In this document: in pieces, positions 1 to 13,300 of the stretch
How the letters are laid out: each line of letters starts with the position of its first letter
How positions within the stretch are numbered: the first letter of the stretch is position 1
Assembly: GCA_935421135.1 (NCBI GenBank)
Contig: OW285187.1
Span: 15,525,929 to 15,589,928, forward strand
Source of the DNA: Bugulina stolonifera
Taxonomy: Eukaryota; Bryozoa; Gymnolaemata; Cheilostomatida; Bugulidae
Length of the DNA: 64,000 bases
Reading direction: 5' to 3'
Program-made: the position numbers and the translations under genes
Notes under the pieces: model-generated
What the model was told of the DNA's origin: nothing
What the model saw: only the letters and a program-made list of their open reading frames with translations
The model's database searches: none

Positions 1-136
1 TATTGTATGCTGGATGGGCAAGGGCTAGAAACCAGCAGACTCCACCAACAAATAATGCAAAGGATATAAGGTTCCCTCTTTTGCTAATGATGTCTGCAAT
101 CTTAGACCGCGTCTCAGGATTGCTCAGTATTCCCAT
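1..136 (-). CDS. GPAA1: GPI transamidase subunit GPAA1, first coding exon (partial)
   Basis: The minus strand reads from ATG at 136 into an N-terminus starting MGILSNPETRSKIADI, followed by a hydrophobic segment (SFALFVGGVCWFLALAHP). This matches the GPAA1 N-terminus, a short basic cytosolic stretch followed by the first membrane helix ending in a WFLAL motif. GPAA1 is an ER membrane subunit of the GPI transamidase, which attaches GPI anchors to proteins. An AG just upstream of the ATG (about 141) could be a 3' splice site of a 5'UTR intron. The gene continues off the left edge, so only about 45 residues are visible. The identification rests on this short but characteristic N-terminus. Confidence 0.72.
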   Translation of the reverse strand, partial: MGILSNPETRSKIADIISKRGNLISFALFVGGVCWFLALAHPAYN

Positions 137-3100
137 TCTCTAAAATATAAACTTCCATAATAGGATAAGAAACATTATGAAAAACAACCAAACATGTAGA
201 TAGCCTAATAATTATGGTATATTCTCTTGCGTCAAAGAAGTAGGCCTAATTTACATCAAATTAACATCACTTTGAGATGAAATTAGCCAATCATTACACA
301 CAAAATTACCAGTAGTATTATAGTCTACAAAAATTCAATGAATTAATTTCAGTTATGCTGTTAAGATGCGAATGATTACTTTCAGCATCGGATATATTTG
401 GTTTTCAATTTTTTTCAAATTTTGCATAATGCAATGAGCTGTCAGTAGTGGTTTAACAATGAAAGGGCTCCTAGTCCAGATAGATTGCCCAGTGAAGATT
501 AATATACTACATACACTGAGCAGAAGCTAGCAAGCATAAATCCATTGTACATTAGACAGGCATCTTGCATCAACATAATACTTAAATAATGTTTTGACCT
601 GATATATGGCCTCCGACTAGATACATTATACTTGTATAATTATCTACTTATCACTCTGCATGGATTACTTAATATATACACTTCTAGATATATATAACCT
701 CTGCTATTATTATAAGAAGTCCAGCTTTGAGGTTCGATACAACCCATAAAAACACTAACTTTGCCCTTATGTATATGAATAGCACATTAAACACTACATA
801 CCTACACTGTTCATGTATAAAATTGGACACTGTCCATGTACATAATTGCATATTGCATATTGTAAAAACTGACTTGCCTGTATTAATTGTATTACATTAT
901 TAATGTACATGTCTGATCGAACCTATCTGATATACGTGGTAGTGACACATTGACACGCATTTTTGTACTGTTCTGCCAACGTACATTTTTACATTGCTCC
1001 AACCTTGTGAATTCTTGTATTACTCTGCTATTACACATTTTTGCCCTGCCGGGGAATTTTGCGTATACTGTTATAGCTCAGGCTGATCAATGTACAAGTC
1101 CATGGAAACTCAGCCTTGGACTTGGAGTAAAACATGTATTATTTTATAAGCATTTTGCTATAGGCTACTCTTCAGTTGTTTGTTGACTTCTCACAAAGTA
1201 ACATCTCTTACTATTTATGGGGCCTTATTCTGGTTACTGCTAACAGTATAGCTACAAGCTTTTTATAGTGAACATGGGTGCCAGGTACAGTCTTCGGATT
1301 ACCCGGAGCTGCCACTAGAACCCACGGCTCTTACGCAAAAACAGTGCAGCACATGTGACGCTTTTGAATGTCACTCTATACCTTTTCGGTGAACAACCCA
1401 TGCATCTAATAGTCGTACTACACAAATAGACTAATTAGGAACACCACCTCCCATACCTTCAGCTAATGCCAGCGCCTATTCTTTGGTAGTCAACCCATAC
1501 ATTAGCCAAGTCATGAGTGTGGGTGTTATCTTTCGCCTAGCATTCATCATTTTGGGCTAGACTAGTACAATAGTCAGCATATGCGAGGTCAGCACTGTAT
1601 TCAGCATTGGCACTCCTTCTCTGGTACTTAGCCTGACTCAACCGTAGTATGCACTTGACTCTTTTTCAGTTTAGTTTTTGTAGTTGGCAGAGACAACCAC
1701 ATAGTCATAGTGGTTTTTTAAACCAAGGGCTACGAGGTACTGCTAGATTCTAGATAAATACAAATATCTTTAGCACCTATATCTTCATTTGTATGCCAGA
1801 TTTATAAAGACTTTTCATTGATTTTTATTTTAATTTTTCTTTTTGTGTTTTGTTTGTTTATGAATTTATTTGTTATTTTTATTTTATTTTTAGAGTCAAT
1901 ATGAATTTGAAAAATGAAGGTGACTACTGTTATCAACAAGAAATTACTTTATAGGCAGCAAACTCGTCTTTATGACAATAAAAAATATGCATGAACCTCT
2001 TACTTACAAGGTCAAAGAGAAAAATAATACAGTAGTAAATATGTGAGGAAAAAATTTATACAAAACCAGTCCTAGAACTGAAAAAAATTGCGGCTCTAAT
2101 TGACTCGATTTGCTTGAGCGGCAAGCTTCCTTTCTAGATACAGTGTCGACTTTAGATCCACCCTCTCTCAACTTTTTATAAATTTGTGGTGCCAGCGCTA
2201 ATGTTGTAGCTGCATGAGCAGACAACTACTTTAGTACGTAAAATAAGTAAAGAAAAGACAACTTGGAATTACTGTAAAAACTTGGTGAAAACGGGAGAGG
2301 AGCCAGAGGCCAGAGGCCAGAGCCCAGAGGATTATTAAAAACTGTGGGTGTGCAGTGCACTGTGCAGTGCACTGTGCAGTACATATTATAGTTTTTATAA
2401 TTACCTTGTGATATAATATAGTGATACAATAGAGCAAGCAACCAACGACAACAATAATAATATAATGGTTATGATTATTGCTAGTTCATATTATCTGCGG
2501 TAAACTCGTGATCATTGCAATGAATAACACTAGTTCTACAGTTGAGTTGTAGTAATATTGTAATGTTTTTTTTGGGGGGGGGGGTTGTGCTGTCGTCCTA
2601 AGACAACTGCCTTGCCCAAAATGAAGAGCCTATGAGTGGTGCTAGGCCTTCTCATTACATGAAAGATCAACAGGTACTAGTAGTCAAATAACTACTCAAG
2701 ACGACCCATATGGTCCCGAGTCAATGCTTGTTTGCTATGCTGAGAAAGAGAGTGATCCGACCTAGAAGGCAGTTCGGGTTGCAAGGTCGAAGACCTTAAC
2801 AACTGGAATGACCTATCTACGAAGATGTGTCTTTATTAAGATCCAAGCATGAACTGAGACAACAAACATAAAAAACTGTGTGCTTTATATAGTATAAGAA
2901 CTTCCGGAGGAAGTTCCGGTAAAAAGGCCGACGCAGTGTCGTAAAAAGACGACGTAGTGTCGTAAAAAGACGACGTAGTGTCGTCCGGAAATTGTGCAAC
3001 AATATGGCGGCCAGAAGCCCGATGGCCGACCCGAAATAGGTCGGGTTTGACAAAAGATGCTTAAAACCATCTAGATCATATGCAAAATCAATATCAGGTA

Positions 3101-3382
3101 ATTCTGAGAGGTCGGTCTTCTTTACATGGGTATAAAAAGGACATAATTGCTCAGTAATGCACATTATAAGTATATAAGTGATATGTAATTACAAATGTAT
3201 GGTCAAAACATGCATAACTATGTAGGTATGAGTTAATAGGTAACTAAGTGCAGAATGTCAGAGACTAGACAAGTAGAGCTGTGGCAACTACTAGGCACTT
3301 AAGGTGCTATAAGATCCATCAGGCGAGCTGAGGTCGTATAGGCAAATGTCCTGACCATTACAATAATTATACATTGTATACA
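137..3382. other. Non-coding stretch upstream of GPAA1
   Basis: No exon with recognisable protein similarity was found on either strand. The stretch holds short low-complexity pieces: repeated ggccagag and gtgcagtgcact motifs at about 2308-2380, an oligo-G tract at about 2573-2584, and the 21-bp array listed separately. It probably contains the GPAA1 promoter near 137-700, but no core element can be defined. Confidence 0.5.
2919..2982. repeat. 21-bp tandem repeat, three units
   Basis: Three head-to-tail units of gtaaaaagacgacgtagtgtc (the first diverged and 22 bp long) lie beside a short palindrome at about 2899-2918 (cttccggaggaagttccgg). The minus-strand reading frame across them is a by-product of the 21-bp (7-codon) period. 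Confidence 0.85.
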
Positions 3383-4647
3383 CAGGGATGCCCAAACTTT
3401 TTGGTGAAAAGGGACAAATTCTAAAAGCGGATCAGAGCAAGGGACACTTATTTTTTGCTGCTGCATTTATTGCGATTATTAAATGGGCAGTTTTATTATG
3501 ATACAAAATGAGTTATTTTATAGTTACATGTATAACACGCAAATTTTTTGACTTTGCTTTAACCAAAGTATAACAGCAATAGTTATCTACTTTTGAAGTA
3601 CACCAAAACAGAATAAAGGTAGAAACAGACTAGCGAATTCCGTGCTGTTAGCCGCCGCGAAATGACGGTGGAGCGACAGGCAGTCACAAAATTTAGCGAA
3701 AATGCCCGGTTCGCCAAATATCAAGCACGTTTAATATTTTACGTTTAACTTTCAATAACACTGGCTTCGCATTGGTCAGCAAAGTTTTTACCGACTCCAT
3801 TCCATTCCACACTTTCGGCTGTAACCTAAAATTCAAAATTGAATCGCTGTTGTAATGTGATGTGCACGTAGGAGACAAGTATAAGAATAATTTTCTGCCT
3901 TGGCACACATACTCCGACTCCAAACTGCGTTCATGGAGGAAACGTTGCTAGTGTGTGCTGTTCAGTGGAAAAAAGTCGTCACGCTGGCAAAGAGTGGTGG
4001 AAACGCGGCGAAAGTATTCCCTAGTCTGATTCGGCATTAAGATTAAACAAAAATTTGTCAGCAAATTAAATCGAAATTGTAATGAATATTCTATGCATGT
4101 TATATGATTCACTTGTGAACACAATTATTAGTGGGTGACATTGAATTGTCCTTTCTCTTGTATCATCATAAAATCTATGTCTCTTTTAGTAGCTGCCTGG
4201 TATGTTTGTCAGCCAGTCTTGTCTGATTTTTGCATTTAACACAGTTCAGATGACTGAACAAACTCTCACACAATAGTTTGCTTCCAAAGAGTGTCATCAG
4301 TTTGACAGCAATTTTAGATAAGTTGGGGTAGCTGCACTTTCCACTTTACTGTGTCTTCATCTCGTGGCACTGTGGTTAGGTCAATCAGGCCATCAATTTT
4401 CTGTAGGTTTTAAATCTTTGACAAAAAATCTGCTTCTATGTCAGCTATAAATATTTAGGAATTTTCAAATGTGAGGATATTTTAGCATTGTGTTCTATTT
4501 TTGATTGTAATTTGAGCAGTGTAATTGCTTTCGCTGCTCGGCCACAAAAGGACATGTTTGCTTGTAAAATTTGGGAAGAGATGAAGGGACACCAAAATCC
4601 ATGCAAAGGGACACTGTGTCCCTTAGGGACACATTTGGGCATCCCTG
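3383..4647. mobile_element. Non-autonomous hAT-type element, copy 1
   Basis: The 1,265-bp element begins CAGGGATGCCCAAA and ends with its inverted complement TTTGGGCATCCCTG, the terminal signature of hAT (Charlie-like) transposons. Flanks show a 7-bp direct match (gtataca) abutting both ends, consistent with an 8-bp target duplication with one changed base. It carries no transposase-like frame. The second copy at 48959-50166 is alignable along its length and gives independent evidence for the boundaries. Confidence 0.88.
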
Positions 4648-7395
4648 GTATACAGAATGACAACTGAATGATCTAATGTGTACCAATCGTGTGTTGTGGG
4701 TAAATTGTAGAGTTTAGAAATTAATACTGGAAGGATAGAAAAGCAAAAAACAATTTATTTGATGAGGTGGAAGTAGACGCATGATGAGTGGTGACCAGGT
4801 AGTGTATAATATATAACAAAACCTTGATTGTATATTATTAGCTTTTCAGGTTTTCAACATGGTGACAATATTCATTGAGATGCAACATTGGGTGAATGGG
4901 TAATTATAGTATTTGTATGGAATAGGCTGTCCCTGCACTACGTATAGAAATGTCTCAAAACAGCTGTAGTACCATGAGGTGAAACTGTTTCTTCTTTATT
5001 GAAACGTAAAGCAGCTTCACAGGACAAAGAGTTTGGATAGAGTCTATAAGTTGCTATCGGGCCATTGGCTCATCATTATCACTTCTCTCACAACAGTATA
5101 CACATATTTCTTCCTTTGGCGCAGGTTTAGCGACCGAGGAGATAATGCTATGCTTTCAGACTGTTATATTCGGAGTTGTGTTCTAGTGACTTCTATATCA
5201 TAAAACTAATATTAAAATCCATATAACTGCTGTTGCCAATAACTAGTTTTTACGATTCTTTATATGCCATAGCCTTCCTGATGTTACTGATGCTATTATT
5301 ATACAGCTGCTGTCCACTGTACTTGTTATAAGAGGTCACTATAGCATATTTTAGTTCAGATCCCATTGTCAATTGATTAAACACATTCATGTCTATCAAA
5401 AGATGATCAGCCTGAGGGAGGCCCAAGATCACTTTGTAGCACTTGGCCAATTTGTTGCAGAGTGGTACATTTGTTGTGCATCACACCACTTTTTCAGTGG
5501 CCCATTTAGCACCCGAGTATGCTCTCTGTATTTTCGCATGTACAGGCACGGTTTTCAAATAAAACGTAATGTTGATGTTACTAATAGTGTTGAAGCTTTA
5601 ACACTGTTGAGCTATGGTCTATTGATAGTTTTATAATTATGAATGCAATGCAATCCCCTTTAGCCTCAGGTAAGTGTATAGCTATAAAAATACAATGTTG
5701 ACAATCAAAGAAAATAAATATACTCTGAAGAAGTTCTCAAGGGTGAAAACTTTCTGCTATCAAAAATTGCTCCACCAAAACCATTCCAGCAGTGCAGCAC
5801 ATCTAGTGCAATCAATACATATAGTTATGAGTAGCAATGCAGTATAATAACTAGTGTATATGCACAATATAATGTACATTGTAGCATATATAAGTACAGT
5901 GTACAATGTAAATGTAACATAAATAATATATATCCTACTAATAACATGTGGCATTATGTCTGTCACTTTTTAATGCTCTATAATGGCTATTAGGTGGTCT
6001 TATCATACATGTATCTATATATTATTCCCAGGATACATGTACATGGCTTATATATGTTATAATGGGATCAATATGCTTGTCTTCTTCAGCGAATTGAATT
6101 TGGTGGAATTCTATTGGTCATTAATTATTTCATAGTCTGCATCATGCAGATATTATACTGTTATTCTGTTAATGACTCACTTTTCATTACTTGTTCAGCT
6201 ACCTCACAAGTCACATGCGTATGCTCTGTGATATGCAGTGATACCAGTAGTTGTGGAAGGTATACCTATACTGTATCAGCTGTCATGACAGATGAGCACT
6301 GCTCACATTCCAATGAATAAGGTAGGTAGAATCTAATCATTTGACTACCTGCAGTATCGTACTAATCAATCTACTCATCGGAGAGGAGAGACCTTTATTT
6401 ACTACTTAGATGAATCCATGGACAGAACACAGTAGTAGCAGGACAGGCATCATATACTTCCTGGCATAAAACATTACCTGCCGATGAAAATAGTCTGTAC
6501 TATACTTTATATTGCCCTGGCAGCAGCTACTAGGAGATGTAGTACCAGAACTGCTGGTGTTGTTGATCGCAATGGTATGTAATGGTGTAATGTGTGACTG
6601 TTCACCAATGATTGTGGGTAAAAGTACAACCTAGTAGTTTTGATCTTCTTTCTTCGGGGAATTTTAGAATGTACAATGTACCTAATAGTGCATTGCGAAA
6701 TCAATTGAAAAGCATCTAGTTTTCAACTGCTATTAGCGAAACGTCTGTAATATTATATAGTGCATTACTGAGTATCCACACTATATCATATGAACCATAC
6801 ATTTATTCTAGTGCTGAAGAATCCATTCCACAGTACTGGGTGCTCAAGTGGGAGTTGAACACAATGCTTCACTTTTGGAGCAGCTCCAGATTATGTTGCT
6901 GGTATATTCTGATTCACTTGTTATCCATTGGTAAGTGGAAGTGAATCTTCTGATGTAGTTATTGTCCCTGTATGTCATATTAGAATGATGATAATAATAC
7001 ATTGGTTTTACATGGTACTGCAAAGAAACATTAGGACGTGTTCTCCATGCCATGTGATGTAAAACAAGAAAGCGTTGCATGTAGATACATGTAGAATGTT
7101 GTTAGTCCAATATTGATGATATTTGGCATATGCTATGTACATGTAATAGACATAAATTATTATATATTGAAGTAGTAAAATAAGGCAAGGTACAGATATA
7201 TTGTAACTGGATTCATCATTGAGTCATTAATTTCCCACCTCTGTGCAGGAATTGCACATGTATCCACTTTTTGTGTAGACACTTTGTTATTGTTGGCTTG
7301 TCTTGTCCATTACTTGGCTCCACTAGATACATGTACCTCAGTGTTGTATAATACTTGTGGTACTCAGTGTATATAGTGTGGTATATGGTGTGGAT
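4648..7395. other. Non-coding stretch upstream of integrin beta
   Basis: AT-rich sequence without a supportable exon. Short open frames at 5373-5636 and 6114-6320 show no domain, codon pattern or splice context. The integrin beta promoter and any 5'UTR presumably lie in the last few hundred bases, but no TATA box or initiator can be assigned confidently. Confidence 0.45.
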
Positions 7396-10300
7396 ATGTT
7401 AGTCTGGATATTATGTTTACTATATTTACTGACAGGAGTTAGGAATGCCTGTGCCCAGACCTGTATCCCCTCCTCAGACTGTACAGAGTGCTTATTGCAA
7501 GGGGAACACTGTGTGTGGTGCTTTAAAATGGTTTGTAAACTACTGTACATACATGCATATATTATATGCTTTACTACTATTTTATAGTCTCATGTCAGCA
7601 TGTCAGCATAAAGTAGGCCAACTTAGGCCTACACACCCAATGCAAGCATTATTATTATTTTCCCATAACAGAGGTAGCTAGAATGTAGGCCCATCAGTAC
7701 ATAGTGGCACAGGTGATGTGACATTAACCTAATGAATATTGCTGATTAAACTGCTCTTGGAAAGCCTCTACACTCCATAATGACCTTTTATGACTCACAA
7801 GAAGCTGTTCTTCTGCTAGACTGTGTCCTTCATACTGTCCATTACATACATGTCCATTCCCATCAAACTAATGAAATCTTTAGGAACCTATGCTATACAG
7901 ATACACTCCGAAATACTGTAATGTAGCCTATTACATTTTCGGATGAGGTCTTCTCGTTTGTTTGGCCCGGATCCTGAAGCCTTTTTTAAAAGTTGAGGAA
8001 GTAGAATGTGGTAAACAAATGTAGGGGCCTATCTCTGCTCACCATCTATGGAGTTCTGTTAGATGTTCAGCAGATTATCTTCGTGTTTTACTGGTAATAG
8101 TAGCAGTAGTAAATCACTAGTAGTAGTAACAGTTGTAGTAACATAGCAGTAGTAAGTCACCAATATACCAGTACAACTGCAACTGTAACATAAGCGAATG
8201 TATGTTATGACTGTGCAGCATTAAGTACCACATATAAATCCACTCAGTGGAGTAAAGTGCATGATGCTGGTAGTACGAGGTTTTCTAGTTGGCAAAAATA
8301 AGAGTGAAGTCTATTGCCAAAACAAAGATACATGTAGGTGCTATACACAGACATAAAATATACAAGTACTTAAATATATAATATACATATACAATATACT
8401 GCATCGGTGTCTGACATCTCATCACTGCCACTCAGTGTTGCTGTTTAAAAAGTGTGAAATATACCAAGCCAATGTTTTCAAGCTACCAAAGGCAGCGAGA
8501 ATTGCACAAGGCTAGCAGCTCAATGTACCTCCCAGTAGAGTGCATAAAAAATTGTTATTGCTACACATTTTTAGAGTAACACTCTATCTGCATACAGTGT
8601 ACTATATATTCATAACTATATCTATGCAAAACAATAACATGATTATTAAATAGGTACACGACATGCATATGCTTTGGCACAGGGAAGATATATGAAAGAT
8701 AACAATGGTATCCTATTATATGACTCATGAAAGTACAGCATGACTACAACACTAGTTGTAGTAAGACGTGTAGCAAACATCTGCCCTGCCATTGAGTATG
8801 CAAATACAATCATACATCTTGTTTCACAATATTCACAAAGCCCTTTATTGTTGCATTTCCTCTGCTCAGTTTTCCTACAACAACATTTTACCAATCTTGT
8901 TAATTTGAATAGTAACCCGAGTTATTATTTAGAGTTTAGACAGCATTTTATTGATTTTCGAATATAGAAACATGTGCTGTATCATAATGAGACATGCTTG
9001 ATAAACAGAAAATGGAATCAATTTCTACTTTTCGTTGATAATTCACGAAAAACCTGTAAATGGTCTGATATAAAGCTTGCACACAAATTTATACATATCA
9101 TTCTCAAGTTCTCTGATCCAGTCAACCACACTATATACATTTACAAAATGTTTCTACCTAAACCAATGTGCCTTTCTATCTACACTAAATGAAACCTATG
9201 GCAGTGGAAAAGAAAGTGTCAATCAAATTCCTGTACAATAGTTACACCTTGCAAGCAGTTTCCTAAATATGCATATGTTTGACATATTTGTGTATGATTT
9301 ACATGTCTCAATGGCTGCATGGCTCCTAACCAGTGTACATAAATATACTCATGTTTTATTAAAACTATGAAAATACTAAGGAAGGTTTCCTGTGACAACA
9401 TAGTGTCAAAATAGCATGATAAATTGTTGTGTTACAGGAGTTAGTAGCTAGTAAGTAAGTCACACATGGTTTGATGGTTAGAACTGGAACTGATTAACCT
9501 GATGTAATTATTCATACAATGTGATTGGAACTCATAACTGTACAGTAAATATATTCAAGTCGTAAAAATATTTAAACAATATTAGCACAGTAGTTATCCG
9601 ATGAATGCCTCAACATTTTTGTATAATAACTTTCCAATAATTATTTTGTTATCTCTTAGAGATTTCACTTCACTGAAACTGATCTATGTTCACAATACAA
9701 TTACAATTTACCATAACTTGTATTGTTCAAATGTGTTAGTACTAGAACTTGTTGTATTGTAATAATAAAACCCTGTCCACCCAAACCCTGCCTGTTTAAT
9801 GACATGACTACTAATACTGTATTATGTTGCTATAAGACTGCAACCACTGAGGGATTACTGTCAGTCTGTTATAAATGGATGTGATGCTCACTTACAAGTA
9901 TTATACAGCAGAGCAAGCAGGGTATACTATTTTTAAAAATCGCAACCTGTCCATATGTAGCTCTACTATATGTAGGGCTACAGAAAAACACTTCCTTCGT
10001 GTACTGTGTCATTCCTTGGGTAAGTGACAGATGATGCCTTTGAAATTGTAACAGGAAGAGTTCCCAAAATTTCCAAGACAAGAGCGTCAGCCATCAGAAG
10101 TAAAGACTGTGACAAAATTACAATAATATATTATTGAAATTTTGTCACAGTCTTTACTTCTATCTTTGTGCATCATTTTGACTTGTATGAATGTCTATTA
10201 AGTATTGTATTTTTGGTGTAGGAATACCCCAAAGAAGCTCGGTGTGACACAATAGACAATCATGAACAAAGGCAGTGTGACGGGACCATGATTTTAGACC

Positions 10301-13300
10301 CAATCTCCTTACTCTCCTATAAAAAGGTATAAATATAATGCATGAACTCTACTCCAGAATTATACATGTGCACCAGTTGATTTACAATTGTAATATTTAA
10401 TACATCTCATATTACTAGGCGAAATGTCAAACTGGTTTACTGTTTACGTTTTTATCAACAGCTGTCTTATGTTAAACTCAATGAATATGTGTAATTGGAT
10501 ACAAACAAGAATCATTTGTTTGAAGATGTAACGAAACGTAATCAGATTTGTAAACAGTGCTATCCTGTACTTTCAGAACGAGACACTGCGGAATGCCGGT
10601 GTTGACAGTATATCAAATATTTCTAGAGAGGCTGTCCAGATTAGTCCTCAGAGAATTAAACTACAACTTTCACCTGGTCAGTCAGTTAGTCAGTCAGTCA
10701 GTCAGTCAGTCAGTTGGAACCTAATCACGATTGTGTAAAGTTGTTACTGCTAAAATTATACAACATGCTCTGTAAAAGAATTAAATTAATGGAAATGTAC
10801 AAGAGATTATTAAAACATCAATATACATGTACATGTATATATATGTACTATTATTTCTGTAAATCTGTTGTGGTGTGAAAGATTTCGCACGAATTGTAAT
10901 GTTCTCATTTTTGTTCATATTGCAGGTCGGTCAGTAACTTTTCCGATTCAGTATCGTATAGCTGAGCACTATCCTGTAGATTTATATTATATTATGGATT
11001 TATCATTCTCCATGAAAGATGATCAAGAAAATCTAATAAAGTTGGGGGAATCTCTTGGTATGTTCTACTAACTACTAACCATCATAAGTATTCTTATTAC
11101 ATTGTTATATTTGACAACCCATATACTGCAGCGTAGATATATAACGTAGGCTATATTTCTCACTGCTACACTCCAGGCTTACAGTAACTGTATCTTTTAG
11201 CCAGCGAGTTGAAGAAGATATCTAGAGATTCTCGACTCGGATTCGGAGCATTTGTAGACAAACCAGTCGTACCTTTTGTTGGCTCTCGTCCAGAAACCAA
11301 AGCCAACCCGTGTTTTCCAGTGACACATTGTGAGCCCACATATGGCTTTATTAACCAACTCCCTTTGACCACCAACACTTCGTTGTTTGGTGACAGAGTG
11401 AGACAGTCTCCAATATCTGGGAACCAAGATGGTCCAGAGGGAGGTCTGGATGGACTTCTGCAAGCAATGGTTTGCAAGGTATGGCTAAAACTACTTATCA
11501 TATCTACATATACTTTGGATTATCGTACAAATCTATTATACATAATCATTACAAGTATTTATTATTATTTATTATTTATTATTTATTATGCATATTCAGC
11601 ATAATGTATATTACTATGTTGTTATATATTTTATAAATACAGCCCGATGTCTGCTAGGATTTATCAACATGTATCTACTTGAACCCACAATAGGCAGATT
11701 AGCTGGGTTAGTCAATAATGCACGACTACTATTGATTATTGATAATACTGTTGCCAATTATTTTGCAATCTACACTGTAGCAGAGAGAGTGTTAGTAAAA
11801 AGTCAGTTAGACCACTCTGTACTGTATTATTGCAGATTTATGACAAGCATGAGATAAAATTGATTATATTGAACTAATATGATAAATTATTCTAATTTAC
11901 TTTCCAATTAGTTCACATATGGTTAAGCTACATCAATCCATCATAATGTCATAAGACCAATTGATATAACCATATTCTAAAGCAATTGTTTTCAAATTAT
12001 GAAGAAACAAGAGTTTTAAATGGATTTTGTGCTTAATATTGATGTAACTGTATATTTAATTAATATGATAACGTGACATGAACTAGATATTTCATGCTGT
12101 TAATAATTCCCCACACAAACTCTACATAGTCTCTTTGTAAAATCTCCAGTGTTAGTACATTCCAACTTGTACCAGTATCTGAAAACATATGACATCGCTT
12201 TATTCTTGATGATTCTGTATGACATGTTGGTAGGCCATATCCTCCACCTATTCAGTAATCTTTATTTACTAAGTGTCCCAGTTTTAATGACTTTATTAAA
12301 AGTATGATACGTAAAAAGTGATATGTATACACTAACTATTATGTGTTGCTAATAGGGAAAAGTTGTGATTGCAACATGGTACATGACTTGAACGCGTGGG
12401 CGTGGTACATGTTCAAGTATGTAGACCGACTCATACGTCACATAGTTTAACTCAACTAAACCAGTAGTTGTTAGATAATGCTAGAGTGGAGATCATAATA
12501 ATATACCCAGACAAGTCCCAGAAGTATAATGTACAACTTTAGTTATTAATTTGTCTCTAACTATTGAGAAGTCGTCTCCTCAACAGAGAGTTGAAGACAT
12601 CAGTTAAGACTAATAATGTATTATCTAAGGAAATGAGATTAGATACATCTCCTTATTAGATCTATAAGGATTTGGACATAGCCACTAAATTATACATATG
12701 CTTTATGCATCATACATGTACCAACTCATAGTCAGTCTACTGATAGATACATGTACATACACAAATGCTTCCAGTATATGTATAAGTAAAAGTATATACG
12801 GGTAGAACAGTGCTCAAAGTGGAACAAATGAGATGGGTACATTGTGCATGCAATCTTAGGGCATTCCCCATAGTTGAACATATAATTACACATGCAGTAA
12901 TCATATCTTACAGATGAGTATTGTATTATAGCTATCCACTTATTCTTATAGTAGCTAACAAATTAGTGATTTGTTAAAATGGGAAAATATTGTGCTTTGG
13001 TGGGGTTGGAACCCATGTTCCTATGAATAATATTCAAAACACTCGGCCACTACACTATCAGATCAGCAGTGACTTTATGGGGAAAACTAGCCATTAACAT
13101 GAGGGTACACACCTGCCGAATGTCGTATACTCCCTTATAACCACACTTGGAACACTGATATAGAAGCACATTGCCATTAATACAATAACTATGTCATACT
13201 GTTGCAGTCGGAGATTGGCTGGAGACCTGGCTCACGTAAGATTATTCTCTACTCCACTGATGCAAGGAGTCACATAGCACCAGATGCCAAGGTAAATGTC

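Noticed and set aside
2817..3164. 115-residue minus-strand frame with TTLRRLF repeats
   Set aside because: The repeats are the 21-bp DNA array, and the flanks have no recognisable domain or splice context.
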